64,000 bases of DNA from assembly GCA_037043015.1 (NCBI GenBank), contig CM073329.1:11858648-11922647 (forward strand). Direction: 5' to 3'. The position numbers were made by a program, and so were the translations under genes. Positions 35,461 to 46,976 of this stretch are shown in pieces. Below the pieces are notes generated by a model that saw only the letters and a program-made list of their open reading frames with translations, searched no databases and was not told the DNA's origin. Positions within the stretch are counted from its first letter, which is position 1; every line of letters starts with the position of its first letter. The stretch comes from Bryum argenteum. Lineage: Eukaryota; Streptophyta; Bryopsida; Bryales; Bryaceae.

Positions 35461-36173
35461 CTTCAGAAAATTTAACAGTAGGTAAACTATAGGTCTAATA
35501 GTGATAGTTCACAACAAGTTTATATTTTCAAATCACCAAAAATAGAAAATTCCACATATTGGAATGAAGAGCAGTATTTTGAAGTGGTTTTGGGTCTCTA
35601 CTGCCCCTTGGCCTTTAATAGGATTGGAAAATTGTATCTTATGTTGTTTAGGAAAGTGGCATCAAAGTTACCAAGGATCTTTAACAAATGTTATATTTAC
35701 GATTTAATTCTTTTGAGAATCCCTCTATAGTATCATTAGCTTCAAATACATTAAACCCCAATTCCGTTAAAATCGCATTATTCCGGTAAAATGGCACACC
35801 TCAACTTTAGCTCAAAAACCATGAGATATAACAGAATTTTAAGGTGATATTAGGGAAAATGAGTGACAATGCATATAGAGAAGTGATATTACAAAAAAAA
35901 ATTGTGATATTACAGAATATACCATTTTATATGAGCACAAATGTAAGATCTAGTGTGACAAATTGGCACATGACATAGTGCCATTTTAACGAAATTGGGG
36001 TTATTACTCTTTGACTAATGTATGGGACGTGATGAGACTGCATTGATAGCTTGTGCTAATATCCGACCAAATTGCTGTGTCTTTGCAGAATCTCTGGATG
36101 AATATGCACAGAAGGATTGCCGATAATCCCACATCTTGCATTATAGCCCTGGATGATAACAATGACGGTGCAC

Positions 36174-37055
36174 ATTTCAAGCAGATTAAACACTTACAGT
36201 GCGACTGGTCCTCTAAATTTGGATGCAGTATGTTACTGCATCACATCTGTGTCTGTTCGATGTCGGTGGGCATGAGTGCGATCGAATGCTCGAGTCTTGC
36301 AAAGTGAAATTGGTTGCTTGTGCACAATCCGGCTGGCCTTGCGACACCCACAGAATGTGTGAACGATGTTTGGAAAGTTTCGAAGGAGTAGCTAGTAAGC
36401 CTCCAGTCATCAAGCCCTGTCAGTTCGGAAACGACAACTCTGGGAGAAGTTCCAGGGCAGTCCTGGTTACAAATAGACCGTATCTTCAATATTTCAAAAT
36501 GATGCACTTGAAGCATTGCGGTGATACACATGACGGGATTCATTGAAAAATGCAGCATGATATTAACATGATTTTAAAGTTAGGAATCAAAAACAATGGT
36601 GCATGCATTTATGAGCACTTGTGATGTGCATCGTTTGATCAAATTAGTGAACTCACGATGCAGATAAATTGTTTGATGATGGTCACGATGATTGGAACTT
36701 TCTTGAAAGAATTGTTTTGAACGTGTGTTAAAAACTTCAATCACAATTACTGATAGATGGAAGGTTTTTATGATTCTTTGTGTTGATTTGAACATCAAGT
36801 TAAAAGCTTACTACCATCACTACAATGTTACATGTAACTATTTAAAGTTGCAATCTATAGAGTTACTGTAGAACTTAATGTGTTCTCATCTATTTTTAAC
36901 TCCAAAATGTGCAATTTATTTCTTCCGATTGTGACATGATAATGCACAATCATAGAACAAGTGCAGTAGTACCATGAGGTGATCAAAGGACTCAATACAT
37001 TATAGTTCAGTGATCAAAGTGCTCTACTTGTTTGAAACTAATTACACGTTACAAC
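36174..37055 (+). repeat. Segment C, inverted match to 42530-44325
   Basis: Inverted homology begins at CAAGCAGATTAAACAC and continues past 37000. It includes a very well conserved 324-base core (see the entry at 36223). The match is interrupted in C' by a 914-bp insertion. Confidence 0.75.
36223..36546 (+). CDS. Conserved 107-codon Cys-rich frame, unknown (copy C)
   Basis: The frame is open in both C and C'. It is Cys-rich (HECDRMLESCKVKLVACAQS, MCERCLESF, KPCQFG). By eye the two copies differ at about six of 324 positions, four of them changing an amino acid. The antisense frame is also open in both. Just upstream, 36053-36307 is open in another frame after a TTTGCAG acceptor, so the true exon reading is uncertain. 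No family recognised. It may be a captured gene fragment. Confidence 0.35.
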   Translation: MQYVTASHLCLFDVGGHECDRMLESCKVKLVACAQSGWPCDTHRMCERCLESFEGVASKPPVIKPCQFGNDNSGRSSRAVLVTNRPYLQYFKMMHLKHCGDTHDGIH

Positions 37056-37059
37056 TTAC

Positions 37060-38545
37060 AATCTTGCAATATTTGAGACCTCATGACTCAAATATTGGTC
37101 CACATGACCTACGATAAGTCTATTAGACACTTATTCTCAAAATGTGTTTTTTGGCTACAGGAAGGCAAGAAATTTTAAAGGTTAAGTCTTGTTTGTGTGG
37201 TAAAGTTTGAGAGTAAAATTTATGAAGTTTGAATTGATGGCATACACTTTAGTGAAGGTAGCTCTTGATTTTGAGTTTTCAAACATGGGGGCACGTTTTA
37301 CCATTGCAAGCCAATTCAATTGTGTAAAAATCCAGTATGATTTATTAGGAACTTTTTTACACAATCATCATCTTAACTTTTGGATTGAATAACGTTGGTA
37401 TCGGATTTGCTACGATGTTTCTATCTTAAGAATTTGAAAAGATTACATAGTTTTAATGGAGTTGTTTCTCCTTCATCTAATTAAAAGTTGAATTTGAACT
37501 TTGTTCATTCGGATAAATTCCAATTGGATGAGGTTTATATAGTATAGACATTAATTTCATCCAAGATGTGATGAGTACAAGGCATGAAGTTAGAGCACTC
37601 GGTCTAGGCTTAAACTCTTTTCTCATTTTAAAATTATAGGCAATTTATCTTGCCATTACAATGCAAAGGAATTATTCTCACGGTTCTTTTTTGTTCAAGG
37701 GTGAAATGAAGGTAAATAACTCCATACAAATAATTACCAGTATTTTCGGAGCCATAAATTCTTCAAGATTCAATATCTTGAGATTCTTCAACCCGTTTCA
37801 TGATCGGATTGTTGTCCGCACCATCAAAAAAAATTCACCTTCCAACGACACCTCATAAGCCCTATTCCAACCGACGGTCTCCGAGATCATAATGTTACTT
37901 ACTCACTCACTCACAAACGAGACTACTTGCCTTAAATAGTAGATGTCATTTACTGCTCTAACTTCAAGATTTGAAAGTACTGCAAAGAAAGTCTCACGGT
38001 TACAACGCCAAGACTTCCACAAACTTTGATTTTTCTAAAGTAATGTACTTGACAACTTCCCAAGGAACTAGATATTTGTAGTACCGTACTACAATTTTTG
38101 AGCATATCGCCTTCTTTGTCCATTGGATTTCCACTAAAAACCTTTCTACCTCCAAGAACTTCGTGCACACACTTATTCATTCACTGAGTGTGTTGCCTTT
38201 CCTTGTTCATTGGCCCCCTTATGAAAAGTTAACCTTTTTAAGAGCATACTTGATAGACTAGGTATGCCGTCCCTTTTTATTGTTCCTTGTATATTCCACC
38301 CCACGCCTAACTCTACCACACCAATGACAAAAGCCCAAAAGCTTTGAAGTCCAAGAGCTGAAAAATTTTCAATTTTTTTCAAATAAGGGACTCAAGTTTC
38401 TCCAAGAGTCAAGTCAATTGAGGAATTGATGCAATTGGGTGGGAGTTGGGTAGGTGGCCATCCAAGCACGGAGGGGGACTTGATAAGTTTTTATTTTTGG
38501 CAAGTCGGGATCCTTCTTTGGCCCAAACTTGTTGCGTCGCCAAAC
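37060..38545 (+). repeat. Segment D, inverted match to 49626-52185
   Basis: Inverted homology runs from TACAATCTTGCAATATTTGAG (37065) to the GGCCCAAACTTGTTGC stretch near 38520. D' carries an additional internal segment (E') at about 50590-51480 that is missing here. No gene is convincing. Confidence 0.7.
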
Positions 38546-39426
38546 TTTCATGGAGTGAATATCATAGGTTACCATTTTATAAAAGGATTTGAAAAATACC
38601 TATAAGTTGAGCTCCAAAAATGAGAATTCTACTTGATCAATATTTCCACTTACTTTGCCCACACACAACAATTACTTATGCTCTAAACTTAGTACAAATT
38701 TTCCATATTTTAGTTATTATTGAGCAACCCCCTTTACCTCTAAGAACGTTACTCTCTTTCTCCCATAATTGTCGCCGATGTACATGTTTAGAGTGCACAT
38801 ATAGTAGGTGGCTTAAAACCCACACAACACCACAAATCGTCCACTAGACCTATCCAAGCTAAATGTACATTATAGCTTTCCCTTGAGAAATTTGATAGGA
38901 TATGGCCATATTTGTTAAATCTTGACTTTTTAAATGCTTGAATTTATGCTTGAATTTATGTTCTTCACAAATCCTACATTTATAATTGACTTTTTTACCA
39001 TACATGGGAAAGTTATCATCGGCCTGACAATAATTTAAAATTAGAAATTCTATAAAAAGTCAAGATTGACTCAAATTAGTCAATAAAATTTTAGAGCAAA
39101 AGTCTTAGACCGATCAATTTGTTTTCAAATATCAAACATGGCCTTTAAACATGGTGTATATTTTAGGTTGAGCAGTTTTGGGTACACCCATGGGTCCCTC
39201 TTCCCAAATTCACCATTGATTTTAAATTAATTCAAAATTAGTGATTCCAATTGGTTCAATCTGCAACATACTTTGCACAAATTCCAAAATTGATTCCTCT
39301 GACAAATTTCGTGCAAAGCATGCCAATTTGCAATTTGCACAATTTCTAAGCCACTTACTATAGAGCCCTTATTATCTATAGGTACAAGAGGCCAGAAATC
39401 AAACGAAAGATGCCGTTCAAATGTCA

Positions 39427-39457
39427 ATATATACATATATATATATATATATATTTG
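39427..39457. repeat. (AT)n microsatellite in module A'
   Basis: About 14 AT dinucleotides at the position equivalent to the AT tracts of modules A and B'. Confidence 0.9.
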
Positions 39458-39837
39458 TCATGTTTTTTTTTTATTTTTTTAATCAACAAGCTTCTAGGGT
39501 CTGCTCCCAAAGTAATTGTAAACGTTAAAATCTTTGTCGCTTCAAATCCTTTAAGCTTATGCTTTTGGTAGCAAGTGGTGAAGGACTCAAACGGTACAAA
39601 TTAAACGGTACAAAGCGCCCGGCCCTAAGGTGGCAAATTTTTTGATGAATGCTCCATTTACTAAAGTTTGCCAATGGCTGCACCATAAGTGCATCATTGC
39701 CTTCTTCCTCCTCGTCCCTCTCCAAATAGCAAGTACCCAAACCACTTCTCCACACGAAAGCTTCACACACGCGCACAAGTCTCATTCATACTCGCATACT
39801 GTTGAGCATCATGGCGGTACACACCCACACCTCTCAA

Positions 39838-40251
39838 TTACTCTCGGTACTTTCCGATCGTGAGCTTCTTAACCCTCGATATAATTGTGTCATCTTGTGA
39901 AGAGACCGAAGGCGCGCGATTCACCACCATTGTTCTTGCCCAAAATGCGCCTTGGGAATTGGTTATGAATAATATAAGTGATCTAATACTAATTGGTCTA
40001 TTTCTAATCAAGAAAATTTTGCATTGATAGAAAGCTTGTTGTTGTTGCAAAGGGTGAGGAAGGTATTGTTGTTGTTGCAAAGGGTGAGGAAGGTATTGTT
40101 GTTGTTGCGAAGGGTGAGGAACGAAAGCAACTGGTGAAACTTGAGGATGGCAAAATGGTGCACATGAGAGTGAAGAATCCGCCATCGAACTCCCCCGAGG
40201 AAATTCATGGCTGTGTGGACAACGGCAATGTCGAAGAAGATTTGAAAACAT
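39838..40251 (-). CDS. Module A' conserved frame, unknown protein
   Basis: This is the 137-codon counterpart of the MADSS frame of module A: MADSSLSCAPFCHP followed by YLPHPLQQQQ repeats and the ILFITNS segment. Here the frame runs on beyond ITNS. On the opposite strand 40134-40355 is open too (KLEDGKMVHMRVKNPPSNSP). Which strand, if either, is coding is unknown. Confidence 0.3.
   Translation of the reverse strand: MFSNLLRHCRCPHSHEFPRGSSMADSSLSCAPFCHPQVSPVAFVPHPSQQQQYLPHPLQQQQYLPHPLQQQQAFYQCKIFLIRNRPISIRSLILFITNSQGAFWARTMVVNRAPSVSSQDDTIISRVKKLTIGKYRE
40036..40122. repeat. 30-bp tandem repeat, three copies (module A')
   Basis: The inverted counterpart of the repeat at 29314-29400: unit GTTGTTGTTGCAAAGGGTGA plus GGAAGGTATT. 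Confidence 0.85.
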
Positions 40252-40521
40252 TCCTTGTTGTTGGTTCGAATTTAAATCTTGTCACAAGAAATAAATGGGC
40301 ACTTACTAACATTAAAACATTTGTTGAACTCATCATTTTTAATAGTAAAACTTGACTATTAATTTGAAATAACCAATTGCTTGATTCTAGAGATTCGACA
40401 TTAGTCGTGTGGAATTGCTAGAAAGAATTCAAATAGGTAATTGCTAATAATTATCCTTCACGAATCGGCTTACCCCATGTAAAGGTAAGCAGTGTGGAGT
40501 TTATCATATATGCAATCAATC

Positions 40522-40526
40522 CTATA
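40522..40526 (+). repeat. Target site duplication CTATA (left)
   Basis: Five bases repeated at 42106-42110. The uninterrupted paralogue near 34125 reads CCTATAAGTTTGATT, confirming a single CTATA in the empty site. Confidence 0.9.
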
Positions 40527-40739
40527 TGTGAGAGCGTGTAAGCTCTCTTTTGCTTAAGTGTTACTAATAATGGATTTTTATTAATGAATTGTTTGCAAAC
40601 CATGACCTCTTGAGGTAATTTGATGAATTTATGATAATTGAGTTTTGAATGCAATAGGTATATTAAAGATTAGTTGTCACAAGGCCTTTGGTAGATTATT
40701 TAGCATCAATTTTGAGCTTAGTTTAGATTAGGAGTGATT

Positions 40740-40841
40740 GGTTCGATAAGGAAGGACTAGAGGAGGTAAAAAGCCCCCTAGTGGATCCTTGGTTCGATAA
40801 GGAAGGACTAGAGGAGGTAAAAAGCCCCCTAGTGGATCCTT
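40740..40841. repeat. 51-bp tandem duplication in the solo LTR
   Basis: GGTTCGATAAGGAAGGACTA through AGTGGATCCTT occurs twice without change. Confidence 0.95.
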
Positions 40842-41329
40842 GGTTTGATTAGCGTAAGAATTAGGGACTTGGAGTTGGGTTAGAAATTTACCATGGGCCT
40901 TGTACAAGTAGTCTTTGATGTCCTTGTTGTGTTTGAAATTTGGTTGTTGAGAGATTCATTCATCTAACCTTGTGGTAGCATGTGGGAGCTACATCCATTG
41001 ATGAACTCGTTGATAGGATGGAGGCTTCAAGGACGAAGCGCGTAGAGTGGCGGTCATTCATCCATGCCTTAGTTAGGGCTTAGGCCTTAGTTAGGGTTAT
41101 GGTGAGCCGCCTCTTTGGCGGCTCCCATTTGGTACTTAATAGCTTGTTTCCAAGCTATCTTCATCTCTTCCATTTCCTCTTAGTTTAGGTTAGAGTAGGA
41201 GAAGGAAGGCCTTGGGCCTCCTTCTCCCCCATTTTGTTCACCTACCTATCCATCTATGTAGTTAGGAGGAGGAAGGCCATGGGCCTCCTTTTCCTCTTTG
41301 TTCACCTTGATCATCTTTCTTGAATTGTT

Positions 41330-41518
41330 AGTAGTTAGGAGAAGGAGAGCCCTTCTCAAAATGATCTTGTTGTTGAAGTGTTAGTAGTTAGGAGAAGGAG
41401 AGCCCTTCTCAAAATGATCTTGTTGTTGAAGTGTTAGTAGTTAGGAGAAGGAGAGCCCTTCTCAAAATGATCTTGTTGTTGAAGTGTTAGTAGTTAGGAG
41501 AAGGAGAGCCCTTCTCAA
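41330..41518. repeat. 53-bp tandem repeat in the solo LTR, about 3.5 copies
   Basis: The unit AGTAGTTAGGAGAAGGAGAG through GAAGTGTT is repeated almost identically. Confidence 0.95.
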
Positions 41519-42105
41519 ATTGCTTGTCTTGCCTCACTCATCTTCCTCCTCCTTATTGAGTTCCTTTGTTAGTAAGATAAAGAGCTTGTTCTTGCCCTAT
41601 GAAAGCCAGCCAGATTGTTTCCCCCATAACTCACTCGATTTTTCTTCAACTCCTCTGAGATTTCTACACTAGATAGAGCTCCAGTAGAGCTTTCCAATGG
41701 TATAAAGCATGCTCAATTCCGAGTTGTAGAGAGGGAGATATGAGCTTCCAAAGTCGGGGTGTTGAAAAAGTTTTCCCCCCGGCAGTGGCAAAAACCGCCA
41801 CAGTCAAACAACAATCAGTCTTAGCTCGTTGATCTTCTGCCTTTGAGATTTTAGGGGCGTGTGCACATTGAGCTTAGCTTTCCAAAAAGCTATGGCACGC
41901 CCCATTTGGACCTAAGACGAAGGAATGGCAGCCAAAAGAGTAGAGACCACTTCCAAGCCATCCGGCCGGTGGTTCTCTTTTTCTTCTTCCCTATTTCTTT
42001 GTCTTCTTCTTGTCTTCCTTCTTCCCCTCTTCTTTTCTCATCTAATCTTGCTCTTCAAAACCCCTTGTGACCAAATGCCACCTCATGGTGGTTTTTGGGT
42101 TCACA

Positions 42106-42110
42106 CTATA
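42106..42110 (+). repeat. Target site duplication CTATA (right)
   Basis: Matches 40522-40526. Confidence 0.9.
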
Positions 42111-42329
42111 AGTTTTGATTAGTTGGGTTAGTTAGGAAGCACTAAATCACCTATCAATAGGAGAAATCCCGTCAAAAACGTTGTTTGGAATAACACGTCT
42201 GAAATGACAGAAAGAAATAAAAAAATAAAAACAAATTTCTAGTGACATAAATCTATGTCATTGTAGACATAAATATGTAAATATGTCTGTAATGATTAAT
42301 TTTTACGTCATCTTAGATATTACATATTA

Positions 42330-42823
42330 GATTTAAATTGGTTTTTCATACTAGTAAACAAAGTTAAAATGCAACTTTTAATGAAATGAAGGAGAAACAA
42401 GTCCTAGGAAACCATGTAATTCTTTCAAATTTTCACCATAGATACATTGTAGCAAATCCGATAGCAATGTTATTCAAATCCAAAAGCTTCCATCAACACG
42501 GTTATTGGATTTTATGTTACGGGTCTCTAATCACTTTCAAACAAGTTGAGCACTTTGATTACCGAACTATAATGATCACCTCATGATACCAGTGCACTTG
42601 TTGTATGATTGTGCATTATCATCTCACAATTGGAAGAAATATTGCACGTTTAGGAGTTTAAAATGGATGAAAACACGTCATAGTATTTAAGTTCTATTCT
42701 ATAGATTGCAACTTTATATACATCTAACATTGTAGTGATGACAATAAGCTTATAACTTGATGTTCAAATCAACACAAAGAATCATAAAAACCTTTCATAT
42801 GATAGTTATTGTAATTGAGTTTT
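42330..42823. repeat. Short D-like piece joined to the outer end of C'
   Basis: 42335-42500 resembles 51640-51790 and, inverted, 37370-37540 (AACAAAGTT through GGAGAAACAA). From about 42530 the sequence matches segment C inverted. No gene. Confidence 0.55.
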
Positions 42824-42827
42824 TTAA

Positions 42828-43741
42828 TCCCTAAAAATCTAGGAAAACCGATTTGGTATTTTGAGATTTTGGGCAGCTTATTTTCAGATGATAAATTCAT
42901 ATTTTTGCCTAAGATTTTTACTCAGTGCTATGTGTGTATGTGGTTAAATTTGCAGAGCCATATTTGAATTTTAAAAGCTTCATTTAGAAATTTTAGGTTT
43001 CAAGTCCAAAAGGGCACTTTAAAATTAGCTATTTCAAAGTTTTTTTTTTTTTAAATTATGTTTATTACCAAATTATTATTCAAATTCCAAAGTGACTGAA
43101 GTCAAAAAGTTTACCAATTTTACAAGGGCAAGCCTCCAAAACTTTCAAAAATAATCTTCACAGATTCTAGTAATTTTACAATTTTTTCATTCAACAATTG
43201 CCAAAATTTAGGATTTTGCATTTTTTTCAAGATTTTTTTTTCGACATTTAAGTACTCATAAAGGCATCTACTCACCGTCCAAATTTTTCTTAAACTTAAT
43301 ACATCATATGTGGTGCTTGTTTACTATATTATTGTTTTTAGATCTTCTTTCATAAAGTAATGTACATTGAGGTCAAAAAGTGGAATGAGTCTCTAAAATT
43401 TTGCGTGAGCGTACCCAACTTGATTACCTATATGGAAAAAATGAGGGATAAATCTTTGGAGTAACAATCATCAAGTTGCCCTTGGCACCATTTAGACAAT
43501 GCCTCTTGGACAACGACAAAAAAAAGTGTTGGACAAACTTTGATTGATATAATCTCACAAATGACAAACATCCAACAATTGAAATTTTGACTAGTCCTTT
43601 GTGTTCAAGTTAGGTACAAAATCTTACAATTGGAAGTCTAAAGTAAGAATAAAAGTTTCTCCATTTCCCCATTTCCCAACAGGGGTGAAAAATGGCAATT
43701 TTTGGTTTTGGAGGTTGAGGAATCGCTTGGATTTTTGGGGG
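42828..43741. mobile_element. Non-autonomous DNA element flanked by TTAA (914 bp)
   Basis: TTAA occurs at 42824-42827 and 43742-43745. The paralogous empty site in segment C (near 36730) has a single TTAA. The ends form an imperfect terminal inverted repeat: left TCCCTAAAAATCTAGG, right end read inward CCCCCAAAAATCCAAG. A TTAA target with CCC-starting ends is the signature of piggyBac-type elements, though PIF/Harbinger MITEs (TTA targets) are an alternative. No transposase frame. Part of it (43380-43640) resembles 49100-49360. Confidence 0.65.
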
Positions 43742-43943
43742 TTAACACACGTTCAAAAGAACTCTTCCAAGAAAGTTCCAACCATCGTAACTATAATTAG
43801 ACAATTTAGCTACATTGTGAGTTCACTAACTACGTAAGTAACTTGATCAAACGATGGATTGCACATCACAAGTGCTCGTAAATGCATGCACCATTGTTTT
43901 TGATTCCTTAGTCAAAAATCATGTTAATATTATGCTGCATTTT

Positions 43944-44267
43944 TCAATGAATCCCGTCATGTGTATCACCGCAATGCTTCAAGTGCATAATCTTGAAAAA
44001 TTGAAGATACGGTCTATTTGTAACCAGGACTGCCCTGGAACTTCTCCCAGAGTTGTCGTTTCCGAACTGACAGGGCTTGATGACTGGAGGCTTACTAGCT
44101 ACTCCTTCGAAACTTTCCAAACATCGTTCACACATTCCGTGGGTGTCGCAAGGCCAGCAGGATTGTGCACAAGCAACCAATTTCACTTTGCAAGACTCGA
44201 GCATTCGATCGCACTCATGCCCACCGACATCGAACAGACACAGATGCGATGCAGTAACATACTGCAC
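43944..44267 (-). CDS. Conserved 107-codon Cys-rich frame, unknown (copy C')
   Basis: Counterpart of 36223-36546 on the minus strand, with changes G to C, R to G, Y to F and M to I. Antisense 43854-44333 is open for 159 codons. The preservation of both frames in both copies prevents a strand choice from sequence alone. Confidence 0.35.
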   Translation of the reverse strand: MQYVTASHLCLFDVGGHECDRMLESCKVKLVACAQSCWPCDTHGMCERCLESFEGVASKPPVIKPCQFGNDNSGRSSRAVLVTNRPYLQFFKIMHLKHCGDTHDGIH

Positions 44268-46288
44268 CCAAATTTAGAGGACCAGTTGCACTGTAAGTGT
44301 TTAATCTGCTTGATGTCAGTCGCACCCTCCTAACCAAAATGAGACACAATCTTCCAATCCTAAAGGCCAAGGGGCAGTAGAGACTCAAAACCACTTCAAA
44401 ATACTGCTTTTAAATCCAACATGTGGAATTTTCTATTTTTGGTAATTCAAAAATATATACTTGTTTTAAACTATCAATATAGTTTTCTTACTGCTTAATC
44501 TTCTAAAAAATAAAAAATAAAAACTTTTCTTACTACTTAATTTTCTAAAAAATAAAAAATAAAAACTTGAAAAACTACACTAAATTTGATAATTAGTGTT
44601 AGATTATTATAAGATTTGAAAATGCTATAAGTTTTTACTTTTGTTTAAAAAAATTTACCAAGAGCATTGATTCTGATACTATACAAGGACCCCCATCTTA
44701 GCCAATATACTGAATATAGTGGGTAAAATTATTGAACAACAGTAAAAACTTATAACATATTTATGTAAATTAGTGTATCTAACACTAATTATCAAATTTA
44801 GTGTAGTCTACTTACCGATTTGCAATATATTTCGATGTACGATTCTTCAGATGTATTTCTTTCAAGTTTGACATTCGATAATACCACCATTTTCTCTTGA
44901 GTTTTGCTTCTAACAAAAACATCAATTCCTTTCAAAGATAGGAAGAAAACTTCATGAAAACTTCATGAAGTCCAGAATATGTAATACAAGGATTCAGTTA
45001 TGTGATTTTTTGGGTCTCCTATTGTTGTGTAGCAACCATTTTATGGTCATTGCTTCTATAACTTACAAACTTACTTCACTAAATGGTAACTTGTGCAAGA
45101 AATTGGGACTTCAAAAACCTTAAATTTATGTCAAGATAACTCTTGAGACAAGGTGTAAGAATGACCTCAGATCATTTCACGTTGAATTGTTGTGCAAGAA
45201 CTTCTTACACCTCTGATAACAATTTAGATCTAAGGTAAATTAGCTAGCTCATTGTCCACAATTTGGAGAGCTAAAATTAACTTCTTTGTTTTATTTAGTA
45301 TACTAAGTGACAATGATATTAAATCTAACTCTATGCATCAATTCTACACTTATATCATCAATGAACTTAGTGTAAATATGCATTAAACTTGCTTATCAAC
45401 ACCACCTAGACCGAAGAGATTTTTGAAATTACAACTAAGAATTTTAGGAGCATGGAATCTAAGATCTTCATGTACATATTAGAAAAGCATGTTGCGTAAG
45501 CCTCCTTTGGGATGACAATAGTCATATTTGCTAAACATTGATGCAAATCTCATACAGACCTGATTTTGGAAGTCATTTTCACACACACATACCCAATTTT
45601 CAATGAAATGTGCGTAAAGGTCAACAAGTGTTTGGTGAAATTTCATTATCCTATTGTTTACTTTCACGATTGAGTGACTGAAATCATGTAACCATTTCGA
45701 GATTAACCAAATTTGTGGCAATACACTTGTAGGATTAGCGCATCAAAATGTTGTCTGGAATGGCTTGTCTCATATGCCATAAGAGAATTATGTTAGAATG
45801 ATGTAAAAATCCATCATTACACACATATTTATGTTTATTTTGATATAGGTTAAACTCATTTGAGATTATTTTATATTTTTATTTATTTTTGTCATTTGAG
45901 ACATGTTATTCTCAACAACGATTTTGACCGGGTTTCGACAATCAATAGGTGATGGAGTGCCTCTTAACAAACCCAACTAATCAAACTTATAGGATTGATT
46001 GCATATGATAAACTCCACATGACTAATCGTTACATGGGGTGAAAGTTGTGAAACGATTTGTGAAGGATTATCGTTAGGCTTTTTGTATTCTTTTTGGTAA
46101 TTACATACGACAAGAGTCGAATCTCTAGAATCAAGCCAGTTTCAAATTTATGGTCAAGTTAAAAATGATGAGTTCAACAAATGATTTAATGTTGGTAAGT
46201 GCCCATTTATATCTTGTGACAAGATTTAAATTCGAACCAACATCAAGGAATGTTATAGATCTTCTTATGCTCAAAGCATGAATTTCCT

Positions 46289-46474
46289 CAAGGGAGTTTG
46301 ATGGCGGATTCTTCACCCTCATATGCACCATTTTCCCATCCTCGAGTTTCACAAGTTGCTTTCATTCCTCACCCTTCACAACAAAAACAAGCCCTAAATC
46401 AACGCAAAATTTTCTTGGTTAGCAATAGAGCAATTAATATTAGATCACTTACATTATTCATAACCAATTCCTAA
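46289..46474 (+). CDS. Module B' conserved frame, unknown protein
   Basis: A frame starting MADSSPSYAPFSHP and ending LTLFITNS, without the 30-bp repeats. It is the counterpart of 29240-29602. The antisense frame has a TGA where A and A' are open, which slightly favours this strand. Confidence 0.28.
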   Translation, partial: QGSLMADSSPSYAPFSHPRVSQVAFIPHPSQQKQALNQRKIFLVSNRAINIRSLTLFITNS

Positions 46475-46924
46475 GTCGCATTCTTGGGCCATAACAATGC
46501 TTATCAATCGCCCACATTGAGCGGTCATCTTCGGTCGCTGCACAAAATGCGAAAGATATATTAAAGGTTAAGATGCTTACAATCTGAAAGTAACAAGAGT
46601 AATTGAGAGCTGTGGGTGTGTACGGCCATGATGGTCAAGAACAGTGCGAGAGTAAGAATGAGACTTGTGCGCGCGTGTGAAGCTTTCGTGTAGAGAAGCA
46701 GTTTGGGTACTCGCCATTTGGAGAGGGAAGAGGAGGAAGAAGGCAGCGCTGCACTTATAGTGCAGCCAGTAGCAAACTCTAGGAAATGGAGCATTCATCC
46801 AAATTTTAGGCACATTAGGGTCGAACGTTTTTTACCGTTCAATTTGTATCGTTTGAGCCCTTCACCACTTGCTACCAAAAGCATAAGTGTAAAGGAATTG
46901 AAGCGACAAAGATTTTAACCTTTA

Positions 46925-46927
<3 letters not shown>

Positions 46928-46975
<48 letters not shown>
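46928..46975. repeat. (TA)n(GT)n microsatellite in module B'
   Basis: About 19 TA steps followed by about 4-5 GT steps. Confidence 0.95.

Positions 46976-46976
<1 letters not shown>

Larger units (their letters stand above)
32110..35650 (-). repeat. Module B, copy 2 of the dispersed family (inverted)
   Basis: This copy aligns inverted with modules A and B' and in parallel with A'. It is closest to B': both have a TGA in the KGEE frame and lack the 30-bp repeats. Short direct duplications occur inside it, for example the 46-bp unit at 32141-32232. Confidence 0.7.
40527..42105. mobile_element. Solo LTR, 1579 bp
   Basis: It starts TGTGAG and ends TTCACA (TG...CA with TGTGA/TCACA inverted ends), with a perfect 5-bp target duplication. 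It interrupts module A' exactly where modules B and B' are continuous. There is no internal coding region, so it most likely formed by recombination between the two LTRs of an element, which deletes the interior. It shows no similarity to the LTRs at 53444 and 61602. It contains two internal tandem repeats. Confidence 0.88.
38545..42330 (-). repeat. Module A', copy 3 of the dispersed family, split by a solo LTR
   Basis: It aligns inverted with B' and A. The left part is 38545-40526 and the right part 42106-42330, separated by the inserted solo LTR. It shares the three 30-bp repeats with module A. Confidence 0.72.
42530..44325 (-). repeat. Segment C', inverted match to 36174-37055
   Basis: The arm is interrupted by the 914-bp insertion at 42828-43741. 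The inner core (43944-44267) is far better conserved than the outer parts. Confidence 0.75.

Noticed and set aside
41330..41518. 53-bp direct repeats as a possible CRISPR or satellite array
   Set aside because: Perfect tandem repeats without unique spacers, wholly inside a solo LTR.
45479..45721. 80-codon minus-strand frame in module B'
   Set aside because: The equivalent stretches in modules A and B are interrupted, and composition is AT-driven.
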